Shown here: positions 26,484-35,908 of the stretch, one piece after another
Numbering within the stretch: position 1 is the stretch's first letter
Layout of the letters: each line of letters begins with the position of its first letter
DNA from: Methylotenera_A sp963701715
GTDB lineage: Bacteria; Pseudomonadota; Gammaproteobacteria; Burkholderiales; Methylophilaceae
Direction: 5' to 3'
Assembly (NCBI GenBank): GCA_963701715.1
Contig: CAVPAX010000007.1
Location: 62,001 to 126,000 of the forward strand
DNA: 64,000 nucleotides
The notes under the pieces: generated by a model
Database searches by the model: none
Seen by the model: only the letters and a program-made list of their open reading frames with translations
What the model was told of the DNA's origin: nothing
Program-made: the position numbers and the translations under genes

Positions 26484-27803
26484 TTACTTATCATCAATGT
26501 CTTCTAGCAAATCTATCGGTTCATTGCTCAACTCTACGCGCTCGATTTGCGCAAATCGGCGTGATATTTTCTGGCTGGAGACATGCACTTCCTGTGCGTT
26601 TTCATGCGCCTGGCGAATATTATCCGCAAGTTTTTTCATGCGGCTGTCAAAACGCTCAAAATCTTTACCCAGCTTACCCAGCTCATCCTTAATGATATGC
26701 ACCTGCTTGCGCATCTCCACGTCTTTCAGCACGGCGCGCGCAGTATTGAGCACCGCCATCAGCGTGGTGGGCGAAACTACCCACACGCGTTTATTCATGG
26801 CGTAGTCGATAATTTCAGGATGGTAAGCGTGAATCTCTGCAAACACAGCCTCCGCGGGAATAAACATCACCGCACCGTCACTCGTCACGTTAGGGATAAT
26901 GTACTTGCTGGCAATATCATCCACGTGCTTTTTAATATCCAGCTTAAACTGCTTCTCGGCCGCACTCTGTGCGGCTTCAGATAAATTGCTATCAAACATC
27001 TTATGATAATTTTCCAGCGGAAATTTACTGTCCACGGCGACGGTTCCTGTTGGTTCCGGCAGAAAGAGTGCACAATCCACGCGCGCACCATTTTCAAATG
27101 TATACTGCATTTTAAAACTGTCATTCGGCAACACATTGCGCACCAAACCTTCCAGCTGCACCTCACCGTATGCTCCGCGGCTTTTTTTATCACCCAGCAA
27201 GTCTTGCAGGCTGACCATATTCACGGTCAGACCGTCAATTTTCTTCTGCGCCTCGTCAATAGTGGCAAGACGTTCCATTACACTGATAAAGGTCTCGTTG
27301 GTTTTCTTAAAGCCTTCTTCCAAACGTTCTGAAACTTTACCGCCAATCTCTTCAAGACGCGCATCAACGATTTTTCCCAGCGCTTCTACGCTTTGGGTCA
27401 ATGTCGTCGTAGCCTTCAGCATGGTGTCATTAATGAGCGCTTGCTGCGATTTGCCTTGCTCGCTTAAAGTTTTGTGCAGTGTTTCCAGCACGGTTTCGCG
27501 GGTTTGTGCCAAACTATTGTTCTGCGCAAGCTGCAAAGCCTGCATGGCATCGCGCGTGGCTTGTAATTCGCTTGAAACTGAATTCTTAAGCATTTCAGAA
27601 CTGCCCTGCGAGGCAGTATTCATGCGGTCTCCAAGCTTGTTCAAACCGTCATTCAAATCCAGCAGCATAGCACGGTGTTTTTCTTCCAACTGGCTAAGTA
27701 GCACACTGTTTTTTGTATTTGCAAACTCGCGCCAAGTAAGCCAAACAAGCAAAATGACCGCTAAAACTAAAAGTAAGACTATAATTTCGTTCATGCTGGT
27801 CAT
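26484..27803 (-). CDS. rmuC: DNA recombination protein RmuC
   Basis: A 439-residue protein with an N-terminal membrane helix (residues 4-24, EIIVLLLVLAVILLVWL), a long coiled coil to about residue 200, and the C-terminal nuclease-like RmuC domain: GAYGEVQLEGLVRNVLP, ARVDCALFLPEPTG, AVDSKFPLENYHKMF with the catalytic-type Asp-Ser-Lys, and VWVVSPTTLMAVLNTARAV. RmuC limits recombination at inverted repeats; its biochemistry is little known. It is the first gene of the rmuC-moaD-moaE-lon-like run and is divergent from the CHASE2 gene. Confidence 0.93.
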   Translation of the reverse strand: MTSMNEIIVLLLVLAVILLVWLTWREFANTKNSVLLSQLEEKHRAMLLDLNDGLNKLGDRMNTASQGSSEMLKNSVSSELQATRDAMQALQLAQNNSLAQTRETVLETLHKTLSEQGKSQQALINDTMLKATTTLTQSVEALGKIVDARLEEIGGKVSERLEEGFKKTNETFISVMERLATIDEAQKKIDGLTVNMVSLQDLLGDKKSRGAYGEVQLEGLVRNVLPNDSFKMQYTFENGARVDCALFLPEPTGTVAVDSKFPLENYHKMFDSNLSEAAQSAAEKQFKLDIKKHVDDIASKYIIPNVTSDGAVMFIPAEAVFAEIHAYHPEIIDYAMNKRVWVVSPTTLMAVLNTARAVLKDVEMRKQVHIIKDELGKLGKDFERFDSRMKKLADNIRQAHENAQEVHVSSQKISRRFAQIERVELSNEPIDLLEDIDDK

Positions 27804-27847
27804 TATAAACTACAGTGACATTTTAGCTCTATGATTAAAACGCCTCT

Positions 27848-29554
27848 ATGACTAAACTCAAACTCTTACTTGGCCAATGGTTGGCCAATATTACCCGTAA
27901 ACTAAAAAACAATTTTTATATTTACTTAGCCACGCTGTTTACTTTGCTGGTTTTGCTGGATGCCGGTGTGTTTCATGTGGGCGAAAATATGCGTGATAAA
28001 TCCTTTGATTTCATGGTTAAACACCGCGTATTCCAGCCCAAAGCAGACAAGGATATTGTCATTGTAGATATCAACGAAGCCAGCCTGGCAGCCTTTGCAA
28101 AAGAATATGGCCGTTGGCCTTGGCCGCGTCAAGTGTTTGGGGAGTTTGTCGAGAATATCCAGACACAAAACCCCAAAGCCATTGTGTTTGATATTGTGTT
28201 TTCTGATGCCGACATTTATAACCCCGATAGCGATGCGTATTTTAACGAGGCAATTGCAGGTAGCAAAAATATCTTCTTCCCGATTCTGCGTTTGGATATC
28301 ACTCAAGACAAGCTGAGTAAACTTAAATTCGAGCAAATCCCGGGCTTGCAAGCCAGTAGTGACGGAGACAAAAACGCTACGATTGCGGCAGTATTGCCTC
28401 ATTTTGAGGGCGCACTCAAAGCAAATAGGTTAGGCACATACAATGTGTATCCTGATACGGATGGCATTGTTCGCGAATATCGCCTATTTCATGATGATTA
28501 CGGCTGGCACTTGCCTTCGTTGCCTTTGGTGGTAGCACAATTTTCTGGCGGGGCAAACACAGATAATCTACCTAGGGATATACTGATTAACTGGCGCGGC
28601 AAACCATTCACCTACAATTACGTTACGTTTAGCGATGTATTTACAGACTTAGCAAGCAAAAATAAAAAGCGCCCTCAGGACGAATTTACCAACAAAATCG
28701 TGATTATCGGCTCCACCGCACCGGGCTTGTTCGATATCAAACCCACCGCAATGGACAAACAGTTTCCCGGAGTCGAAATCATTGCAACTGCCATCGACAA
28801 TGCCAGACATGGTGATTACCTGAAAGTCTGGCGCGGTAAAATCCCTTATATATTGATGAGCCTACTGTTGATTTGGGCGACGACATTAGCGTTTTACTTC
28901 AAGGTGGATCGCGATAAATTCAACTCTGTTTTTACAAGCGGACAAATCGGCTTGCTGGTACTGTCGTATCTTGCAATCAACTTCAGCAACACGTATTTAG
29001 ACCTCACAGCACCTATTTTATGGGCGGTCGCATTGTTTGGTATCGCCAAAATCTACGCGCTGGCCACAGACCGTGCTCTGCAGCGTTGGCTGGCGTTTGG
29101 GGTAAAGGATGATGCAGCTGAACACTCTGTGCTAATGATGCCGGTTTTAGTTGAGGCCAGCGAGCCACTTAGCGATGGGTTACTAAAAAAACTCAAGCGC
29201 AGCATTGAACTCGTCAGCCAATCACCCAACAATATCGAAATTCTGCATGGCACTCAGAGCGGAATTTGGGGATTGTTCGGCGACATGGTGGTAGTGAGCT
29301 GGATGTATGCCGACAGCAAGGCTGAATATAGTGCGGCAGCAAAACAGGACGCTCAAAATATTATTAGCCAATTGCCAACTTTAATCGAAAACCTGGGTCT
29401 ACCGATTAACACTGTCACACGTTATGCGCTACATGAAGGTAAATTGAATAATCAAATCGCACTAGCTACATCATTGGCTTCTCAATGGCGTACGCTATTT
29501 GCGCAAGCGGTAATTAAGCTGGAACATAATGATTTACTCAAGGATTTAGCATGA
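27848..29554 (+). CDS. CHASE2-domain membrane protein without a recognised output domain
   Basis: 568 residues. An N-terminal helix (about 24-43) anchors a periplasmic CHASE2 sensor (about 45-335; FDIVFSDADIYNPDSD, VYPDTDGIVREYRL, KIVIIGSTAPGLFDIKPTAM, FPGVEIIATAIDN are characteristic), followed by three helices near 340-415. In most relatives a kinase, cyclase or GGDEF follows; here the last 150 residues match none clearly. SGIWGLFGDMVVVSW resembles the FIGDAVMAVF stretch of class III cyclases, so a degenerate cyclase is possible. The stop codon overlaps the SH3 gene start by 4 bp, making an operon with the SH3 and M48 genes. Confidence 0.82.
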   Translation: MTKLKLLLGQWLANITRKLKNNFYIYLATLFTLLVLLDAGVFHVGENMRDKSFDFMVKHRVFQPKADKDIVIVDINEASLAAFAKEYGRWPWPRQVFGEFVENIQTQNPKAIVFDIVFSDADIYNPDSDAYFNEAIAGSKNIFFPILRLDITQDKLSKLKFEQIPGLQASSDGDKNATIAAVLPHFEGALKANRLGTYNVYPDTDGIVREYRLFHDDYGWHLPSLPLVVAQFSGGANTDNLPRDILINWRGKPFTYNYVTFSDVFTDLASKNKKRPQDEFTNKIVIIGSTAPGLFDIKPTAMDKQFPGVEIIATAIDNARHGDYLKVWRGKIPYILMSLLLIWATTLAFYFKVDRDKFNSVFTSGQIGLLVLSYLAINFSNTYLDLTAPILWAVALFGIAKIYALATDRALQRWLAFGVKDDAAEHSVLMMPVLVEASEPLSDGLLKKLKRSIELVSQSPNNIEILHGTQSGIWGLFGDMVVVSWMYADSKAEYSAAAKQDAQNIISQLPTLIENLGLPINTVTRYALHEGKLNNQIALATSLASQWRTLFAQAVIKLEHNDLLKDLA

Positions 29555-30045
29555 AAATTTATTTAAGAAATATATTATTAATCGGACTCGCAAGTCCTAT
29601 TCTTGCGCTTTCTGGCGAGATTGGCACAGCATTAAAAGCCGACACATTACGTGCAGAGCCATTTGCTGATGCTAAAACTGTAGGCAGCTTAAATAAAAAT
29701 GATAGTGTTGATATCTTGAATAAAAAAGGTGCTTGGCTGAAAGTAAAAACCAAAAGAACAACTGGATGGGTACGCATACTTTCTGTTAAACGTGGCAGCG
29801 CATCAAGTAGCAGCAATGCGAAAGGCGTACTGGATGTAGCGAGCGGCCGCGCTGGTACTGGGCAGGTTGTTTCTACCACTGGCATACGCGGCTTGAGTGC
29901 TGAAGATCTGAAATCCGCCAAGTTCAATGAGGATGAAATGAAAAAACTGGAAAGCCATACACTTAGCCCAAGCGAAGGACAGAAATTTGCCAGCGCTGGC
30001 GGCCTGACTGCAACAAAAATGGCTTACCTAAAAGGAACAAAATAA
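29551..30045 (+). CDS. Secreted bacterial SH3-domain protein
   Basis: 164 residues, with a signal peptide (about 1-22, LLIGLASPILALSG) and one bacterial SH3 domain at about 28-78 (ADTLRAEPFADAKTVGSL, VDILNKKGAWLKVKTKRTTGWVRI). The remainder is glycine/serine/alanine-rich and then helical (LSAEDLKSAKFNEDEMKKLE). It starts 4 bp inside the end of the CHASE2 gene and ends sharing one base with the M48 peptidase gene. Such SH3 proteins bind cell-wall material, so this operon probably acts in the envelope; the exact role is unknown. Confidence 0.8.
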   Translation: MKIYLRNILLIGLASPILALSGEIGTALKADTLRAEPFADAKTVGSLNKNDSVDILNKKGAWLKVKTKRTTGWVRILSVKRGSASSSSNAKGVLDVASGRAGTGQVVSTTGIRGLSAEDLKSAKFNEDEMKKLESHTLSPSEGQKFASAGGLTATKMAYLKGTK

Positions 30046-31001
30046 TGAAACCATTAGCAATGAACAAGTTATTAATTGGCCTATTTTTAGCAACGGACTT
30101 ATTTGCCACACAAGCGCTTGCATTAGATTTAGGAAAAATGCTTGAAGATGCGGCAAAAGATAAAGTCGAGGAAATTAAAAATGGGGGCGAAACGCCACCA
30201 GCAGCAACGCCAGAAAGTACGACTTCTGCACCTGCAAGCACTACATCTGCAGCAACTCCAGAGGCAGCACCAGCAACAGCCCAGCCTGAATTTAACTGGA
30301 AAAATCCAAGTAAAGAGGAAGAAATTGCACTGGGCCGGGAAATTACCGGTAGTTTGCTGGGCGCCGCACCATTGGTGAAAGATGAAGCTTTACAAAATTA
30401 CGTGAATCAAGTCGGTCGTTGGGTAGCAAATCAATGTGAACGTGCAGATTTGCCTTGGAAATTTGGTGTAATAGAAAGTAGTGATATTAATGCCTTTGCT
30501 GCTCCGGGAGGCTATGTGCTTATTACTAAAGGTTTATATCAAAAACTACAAAACGAAGCACAACTCGCCGGCGTGCTTGGTCATGAAATCGCGCATGTTG
30601 TAAAAAAACACCAACTCAAAGTATTGCAAAAACAGCAATTGCTAAACATCGGTGCAGGCAAACTAAGTGATCTATTAGGGAAAGATGACAAGCTGGCCAA
30701 AAAAGTCATAGGCAGCGGTGCAGAGATTAGTGCACGCAGCCTGGATAAAACCGCTGAATTTGAGGCAGATCGCATGGGCATGGTACTGGCTACCCGTGCG
30801 GGTTACGATGCCTATGGATTACCTGATGTATTGCAAACTATCGGTCAAACTAACAAAAGCGATAATAGCGTTGCCTTGCTATTTAAAACGCACCCTCACC
30901 CTGATGAGCGCCTAACCAAGTTAGGAGATAGCGCCGGCAGCAAGTTTGATAATATAAAATCCGGGAAAACCCTGGAGAATCGATTTTACAAACTGAATTA
31001 A
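30045..31001 (+). CDS. Periplasmic M48-family metallopeptidase
   Basis: 318 residues. A signal peptide ends near ALA at 25-27, followed by a linker rich in Thr, Ser, Pro and Ala (48-81), perhaps cell-wall-spanning. The peptidase core has the zinc motif HEIAH at 180-184 and the third ligand in AEFEADRMGMVLA; THPHPDERLTKL near the end is also typical of M48 proteins such as BepA/YggG. MNKLLIG at codon 6 is an alternative start. As the last gene of the CHASE2-SH3 operon it may process or survey envelope proteins under control of the membrane sensor. Confidence 0.9.
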   Translation: MKPLAMNKLLIGLFLATDLFATQALALDLGKMLEDAAKDKVEEIKNGGETPPAATPESTTSAPASTTSAATPEAAPATAQPEFNWKNPSKEEEIALGREITGSLLGAAPLVKDEALQNYVNQVGRWVANQCERADLPWKFGVIESSDINAFAAPGGYVLITKGLYQKLQNEAQLAGVLGHEIAHVVKKHQLKVLQKQQLLNIGAGKLSDLLGKDDKLAKKVIGSGAEISARSLDKTAEFEADRMGMVLATRAGYDAYGLPDVLQTIGQTNKSDNSVALLFKTHPHPDERLTKLGDSAGSKFDNIKSGKTLENRFYKLN

Positions 31002-31022
31002 TCGATTCAATTAATTGTTAAA

Positions 31023-32063
31023 TTAAACTAGATCTCGCGCTCTCAGTTCATTTTTGACGTAGGCATAATAAATGGGTGCTGAAACAATACCCGGCAGACC
31101 AAACGCGGCCTCCATGCATAGCATGGCAACCAGCAGCTCCCATGCGTGCGCGCGGATTTGTCCGCCAATAATTCGTGCATTCAAAAAATACTCCAGCTTG
31201 TGGATAATCACCAAAAACAGCAATGAACCAATTGCCACGCCCAGCGAATGACTCATACTCACCACCACAATGACCGTATTAGAAATTAAATTGCCAATCA
31301 CCGGCAGCAGGCCGACGATAAAGGTGATAGCAATTAAGGTCTTAGTAAATGGTAGTTGCACACCCATCAGCGGTAATACTATTCCCAGATAAATACCAGT
31401 AAACGTGGCGTTAATTGCTGAAATGCGCACCTGTGCAAATACAATATTTCTAAATGCCTTGCTAAACAAGGTAAAGCGTTCTACCAGCGCCCGAGCAAAC
31501 GGCTTATACTTGTCGTGACTCATAACCTCGCGTAACGCCAGCATAGCTCCAATAATCATGGCAATCAGCATATGTGCGGCATGACGGCCAGCTTCTTTGC
31601 CTGCTAATTGCAAATCGGAAGAATGATCACGCAACCATTGTGTCACTGCCTGCTGCAGCATAACTGCATTTTCTGGCAATCGTTCATCTATCCATGCCGG
31701 CAAAATTTTACGCGAATCTTCAATTATCTCCGCCATTTGAGAAATTAACTTGCTCAAACCACCAGAATCCGAGCCAAACAAGGTGGCTAAACCCATGCCG
31801 ATAAGCGTGAGCAATCCAATCACCAAACTAGCCAGCAATGCCACCGCAACAATTTTTGCGCCTTTACCCGGCAGTTTGCGGGCAATATAGGGTGAAATAA
31901 TATGAACTAGTTCAAACACCAGCAGGCCAGCCAATAACGCAGGCAGCAAATGGGCTTTTAACACAAAAACCATTGCAAGCCCGATTAACAGCCATGCGGC
32001 AATGGTCGGTTTATCTACTACAGACTGGATATTTACCGCAGTTTTCTCTATTTGTTTGGTCAA
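31023..32063 (-). CDS. AI-2E (PerM/YdiK) family permease
   Basis: A 346-residue inner-membrane protein with about seven to eight hydrophobic helices. The paired first helices (AAWLLIGLAMVFVLKAHLLPALLAGLLVFELV), a long polar middle, and the C-terminal VGLLPVIGNLISN and LVIIHKLEYFLNARIIGGQI are hallmarks of the AI-2E transporter family. Members have been linked to autoinducer-2 export or Na/H exchange; substrate here is unknown. It converges with the M48 gene at 21 bp. Confidence 0.87.
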   Translation of the reverse strand: MTKQIEKTAVNIQSVVDKPTIAAWLLIGLAMVFVLKAHLLPALLAGLLVFELVHIISPYIARKLPGKGAKIVAVALLASLVIGLLTLIGMGLATLFGSDSGGLSKLISQMAEIIEDSRKILPAWIDERLPENAVMLQQAVTQWLRDHSSDLQLAGKEAGRHAAHMLIAMIIGAMLALREVMSHDKYKPFARALVERFTLFSKAFRNIVFAQVRISAINATFTGIYLGIVLPLMGVQLPFTKTLIAITFIVGLLPVIGNLISNTVIVVVSMSHSLGVAIGSLLFLVIIHKLEYFLNARIIGGQIRAHAWELLVAMLCMEAAFGLPGIVSAPIYYAYVKNELRARDLV

Positions 32064-32098
32064 ACGTCTATCCTGTCCTGTTGTTAGGTCACATTAAA

Positions 32099-32659
32099 CT
32101 AGCCAAATCGGCTTAATAAAGCTTGGCTTTGCTGTCTGGGTAAATTGATTTTTAAACGTACCTGTTGCTCGAACGATTTCCCCATCACCATACCCTGGTG
32201 CTCAGTTACTGCGCGCATGAGCGCATCGAGCTGCTTATATTCTACTGTTAACTCGATTTCCTGCATTTCAACAAAAGTCACTATTTTAGATGCATCCAAA
32301 GCCATTTTTGCTGTGCTTCCATAAGCACGTGCCAACCCGCCTGTTCCTAGATTAATACCGCCGTAATAGCGTATCACACCCACTGCAACATTTACTAAAT
32401 CTCGTCCTTCCAGCATCTGCAATATCGGCTTACCCGCCGTACCGGAAGGCTCGCCAGCATCGGAAAATCTGGGGATAATCCCATCCTCAGTTTTAATACG
32501 AAAAGCATATGCCAAGTGACTTGCAGCTTGATGCTGTGCAGCAATTTGCTGCAAAAAATATCCTACCTGTTGCTCGGTTTCACAATGAGCAGCCCAGGCA
32601 AAAAAGCGCGATTTATTGATTGTTTGATCAGCAGACCCTGTTGTTTCAATCGTTTGCAT
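32099..32659 (-). CDS. yigZ: YigZ/IMPACT family protein
   Basis: 186 residues with the UPF0029 (IMPACT) N-terminal domain: KSRFFAWAAHCETEQQVGYF, SHLAYAFRI, FSDAGEPSGTAGKPIL and VNVAVGVIRYYGGINLGTGGL, which are diagnostic. A C-terminal elongation-factor-G-like domain follows. Function is uncertain (translation regulation in eukaryotic relatives). Its ATG overlaps the fhs stop in a TAATG arrangement, so it is translationally coupled to formate-THF ligase. Confidence 0.92.
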   Translation of the reverse strand: MQTIETTGSADQTINKSRFFAWAAHCETEQQVGYFLQQIAAQHQAASHLAYAFRIKTEDGIIPRFSDAGEPSGTAGKPILQMLEGRDLVNVAVGVIRYYGGINLGTGGLARAYGSTAKMALDASKIVTFVEMQEIELTVEYKQLDALMRAVTEHQGMVMGKSFEQQVRLKINLPRQQSQALLSRFG

Positions 32660-34308
32660 TAAGACAAACCCGTAATATTTCCGCAGTTATCCACATTGAT
32701 GCGCTCACTGGCAGGAGTTTTTGGCAAGCCCGGCATAGTCATGATTTTGCCACAAATAGCCACGATAAAGCCTGCACCACGAGAAAGACGTATTTCATTC
32801 ACAAACAACTTATGTCCGGTTGGCGCTCCACGTAAGGCAGGATCGGATGAAAATGAATATTGTGTTTTAGCAACACATATGGGGAAATGTGCATACTGTT
32901 TTTCGAGCAGAGCCAATTTTTCTGACGCCTTTTCGCTTAACTCTATGCTAGCTGCACCATAGACTTTTTTTGCGATAGTTTCCAATTTTTCTAACAAAGA
33001 TTGCTCGTCTTTATATAGCAATTTAAATTCTGATTTTTTTTGTTCGGAAGCCATGACCACCTCTTGGGCCAACTCAATCGCACCTGCGCCGCCATCCGCC
33101 CAATGTTTGCAGACAATCGCTCTGCTGCCGAGTGCTTCTACAGATGTTTTAAGCGCATCAATTTCGGCTTGCGTATCTTGCGAAAAATGGTTAATTGCTA
33201 CAATCACCTGCATGCCATATAGTTCGTGTATATTATTAATATGTTTCTTTAAGTTATTGATTCCATTTGTTAAGTAATTTAAGTTTTCTAGATTCAATTC
33301 TTTTAAATTTGCGCCGCCGTGATATTTCAATGCACGCACGGTTGCCACAATCACTACCGCATTCGGCCGTAAATTAGCTTTACGACATTTAATGTCAAAA
33401 AACTTCTCAGCGCCCAAATCTGCGCCAAACCCTGCTTCTGTTACCACATAATCTGCCAGCTTTAATGCGGTTTTGGTTGCAACGACAGAATTACAACCAT
33501 GAGCAATATTGGCGAATGGGCCGCCATGTACAATTGCGGGTGTATGTTCAAGTGTTTGTACCAGATTAGGCTGGAATGCATCTTTAAGCAGCGCCACCAT
33601 TGCACCCTGTGCCTGTAAATCGGTTGCCAGTACGGGCTTTCCGGCTATATCTGTTGCCACTTGAATACCACCTAGACGTCTTTTTAAATCGTCTAGGTTT
33701 TCAGCGAGACAAAATACTGCCATCACCTCACTGGCAACAGTAATATCAAAGCCCGTATCGTAACAGTGCGCCTGATTTATTGTGATATTTCGTAGCGCCC
33801 GGTCATTCATATCCATACAACGCCGCCATGTAATAGTTTCAATATTCAAACTGTTACCTTGATGAATATGATTATCTATTAAAGCGGCAAGAAGATTATT
33901 GGCAGCAGTTATTGCATGGAAATCACCTGTGAAATGCAGATTGATATTTTCCATCGGAACCACCTGCGCATAGCCGCCGCCTGTCGCGCCACCTTTGATA
34001 CCAAATACCGGACCCAGAGACGGTTCGCGGATGCACACAATTGCTTGCTTGCCAATTTTGTTGAGTGCATCTGCCAGTCCTATGGTAGTAGTAGTTTTCC
34101 CCTCACCTGCCGGTGTGGGGCTAATGGCAGTAACGAGGATGAGTTTTCCGCTAGGTTTAGCTTGTAATTTATTTAAACAGGCAGAGCTTAATTTGGCAAT
34201 CGTATGCCCGAACGGGATTAAGTCTTCGGGAATAATGCTTAATCTATGTGCAATATCGTAAATCGGCTTAAGCTTGGCGGCCTGGGCGATTTCGATATCT
34301 GAAAGCAT
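32659..34308 (-). CDS. fhs: Formate-tetrahydrofolate ligase
   Basis: Cytosolic ATP-dependent ligase making 10-formyl-THF from formate, 549 residues. The nucleotide site is TAISPTPAGEGKTTTTIGLADAL; REPSLGPVFGIKGGATGGG, the folate-region WRRCMDMNDRALRNI and VTEAGFGADLGAEKFFDIKCR are signatures of the family. In a methylotroph it can link formate oxidation to C1 assimilation and purine synthesis. It starts 1 bp after the HerA-like gene and overlaps yigZ. Confidence 0.96.
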   Translation of the reverse strand: MLSDIEIAQAAKLKPIYDIAHRLSIIPEDLIPFGHTIAKLSSACLNKLQAKPSGKLILVTAISPTPAGEGKTTTTIGLADALNKIGKQAIVCIREPSLGPVFGIKGGATGGGYAQVVPMENINLHFTGDFHAITAANNLLAALIDNHIHQGNSLNIETITWRRCMDMNDRALRNITINQAHCYDTGFDITVASEVMAVFCLAENLDDLKRRLGGIQVATDIAGKPVLATDLQAQGAMVALLKDAFQPNLVQTLEHTPAIVHGGPFANIAHGCNSVVATKTALKLADYVVTEAGFGADLGAEKFFDIKCRKANLRPNAVVIVATVRALKYHGGANLKELNLENLNYLTNGINNLKKHINNIHELYGMQVIVAINHFSQDTQAEIDALKTSVEALGSRAIVCKHWADGGAGAIELAQEVVMASEQKKSEFKLLYKDEQSLLEKLETIAKKVYGAASIELSEKASEKLALLEKQYAHFPICVAKTQYSFSSDPALRGAPTGHKLFVNEIRLSRGAGFIVAICGKIMTMPGLPKTPASERINVDNCGNITGLS

Positions 34309-34309
34309 A

Positions 34310-35791
34310 TTAACGGCGTCCTAATATGCTGCCTAGCACACCACGGACAATGCTACGACCAAGCTGGGAGCCGATAGCACGCGCAGCTGATTTCGCAGCG
34401 CTTTCTAAAACACTGTCTGAGCGACTGCTTTTTTTACCACCAAGCACGCCACCCCAGTCGAAACCCTTGTCTTCCTCTACGGTTTCTGCAGATTGAGCTG
34501 CCCGTGTTTTCAGCACTTCATACGCAGATTCTCTATCCACTTGCTTCTCGTAATAACCGCGCACAATAGAGTTATTAATTACAGCCGCACGCTCAAGATC
34601 AGTAGCTGGCCCGATACGACTTTGCGGAGGACAAACAAATGCGCGTTCCACAGGTGCAGGAATGCCTTTCTCATCTAAAAATGAAACTAGAGCTTCTCCT
34701 ACGCCAAGTTCGGTAATCACAGTAGTTACATCTACTTTTGGGTTGGTTCTGAAGGTTTCGGCTGCAGATTTTACCGCTTTTTGATCACGCGGAGTAAATG
34801 CCCGCAAGGCATGCTGAACACGGTTTCCAAGCTGACCGAGCACAATGTCTGGGATATCTAATGGGTTTTGACTGACAAAATACACACCTACGCCTTTGGA
34901 GCGGATTAGCCGAATCACTTGCTCGATTTTTTGCATGAGCACCGGCGGCGCATCAGTGAACAACAAATGTGCTTCATCAAAGAAAAACACTAGCTTCGGT
35001 TTTTCCAGATCGCCCACTTCAGGCAGTTTTTCAAACAACTCCGAAAGCAGCCATAGCAAGAGCGTGGCATATACACGTGGTGAATTGAAAAGGCGATCAG
35101 AAGCCAAAATGTTAATCACGCCTCGACCATGACTGTCTGTCTGCATTAAATCATCTAAATTCAGTGCAGGCTCGCCAAACAATAAGTCACCACCTTCAGT
35201 TTCTATCTGTAGCAATGCCCGTTGTAGCGCACCCACACTTGCGGCTGAAATATTGCCATACTCGGTTTGATATTCTGCCGCATTATCCGCTGCATGCTGT
35301 GACATGGCACGCAAATCCTTCAAATCTAGCAGCAGCCAGCCCTTATCATCAGCGATTTTGAAAATAGAATTGAGCACACCACCTTGCACATCATTGAGAT
35401 TGAGCATGCGCGCCAGTAACAGTGGCCCCATCTCGGCAATCGTGGTGCGCACCGGATGACCTTTTTCACCAAATACATCCCAAAATGTGACAGGACTTGC
35501 TTGCGGCTTATAATCCGTTAAACCCAGTAATTGAACACGGTCATCAACCTTTGGGTTGCCGCCCCCTGTTTGGCTTATTCCCGATAAATCACCTTTTACA
35601 TCGGCCATGAATACCGGTACACCAAGCTGTGAAAAACCTTCTGCCAACGTTTGCAATGTCACCGTTTTACCCGTACCCGTCGCACCGGCTATCAAGCCAT
35701 GCCGATTGGCCATTTTAGGTAGGATGTAAAGAAAGTTTTCAGATTTTGCGATGCGAATTGGGTTCATATTATCCTTAATCACTGTGGTCAA
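34310..35791 (-). CDS. HerA-like ATPase of the YjgR (DUF853) family
   Basis: 493 residues. The P-loop GLIAGATGTGKTVTLQTLAE is near residue 32, followed by MADVKGDLSGISQTG; Walker B is KLVFFFDEAHLLF, and VYFVSQNPLDIPDIVLGQLGNRVQHALRAFTPRDQKAV holds sensor and arginine-finger features. The C-terminus is glycine/serine-rich with a conserved GSQLGRSIVRGVLG. This is the helicase HerA-like family whose role is not established. It begins the fhs-yigZ transcription unit. Confidence 0.88.
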   Translation of the reverse strand: MTTVIKDNMNPIRIAKSENFLYILPKMANRHGLIAGATGTGKTVTLQTLAEGFSQLGVPVFMADVKGDLSGISQTGGGNPKVDDRVQLLGLTDYKPQASPVTFWDVFGEKGHPVRTTIAEMGPLLLARMLNLNDVQGGVLNSIFKIADDKGWLLLDLKDLRAMSQHAADNAAEYQTEYGNISAASVGALQRALLQIETEGGDLLFGEPALNLDDLMQTDSHGRGVINILASDRLFNSPRVYATLLLWLLSELFEKLPEVGDLEKPKLVFFFDEAHLLFTDAPPVLMQKIEQVIRLIRSKGVGVYFVSQNPLDIPDIVLGQLGNRVQHALRAFTPRDQKAVKSAAETFRTNPKVDVTTVITELGVGEALVSFLDEKGIPAPVERAFVCPPQSRIGPATDLERAAVINNSIVRGYYEKQVDRESAYEVLKTRAAQSAETVEEDKGFDWGGVLGGKKSSRSDSVLESAAKSAARAIGSQLGRSIVRGVLGSILGRR

Positions 35792-35908
35792 CTAGCCTGA
35801 CATAACTTTCGTAATCTTATTGCGAATTAACTTTTCCGTGTTGTTATCTTTATCTAGAGTTTCACAGCACAAGGAATCTTAATAACTTTCATGAGAATAT
35901 TTTTTGCC

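Noticed and set aside
29100..29550. Active class III nucleotide cyclase domain at the end of the CHASE2 protein
   Set aside because: Only one short motif resembles the family and the paired metal-binding aspartates are not apparent; kept as a possibility only.
30970..31022. AT-only inverted repeat between the M48 and AI-2E genes as terminator
   Set aside because: The stem has only A-T pairs and no clear T-run, so it is too weak to call.
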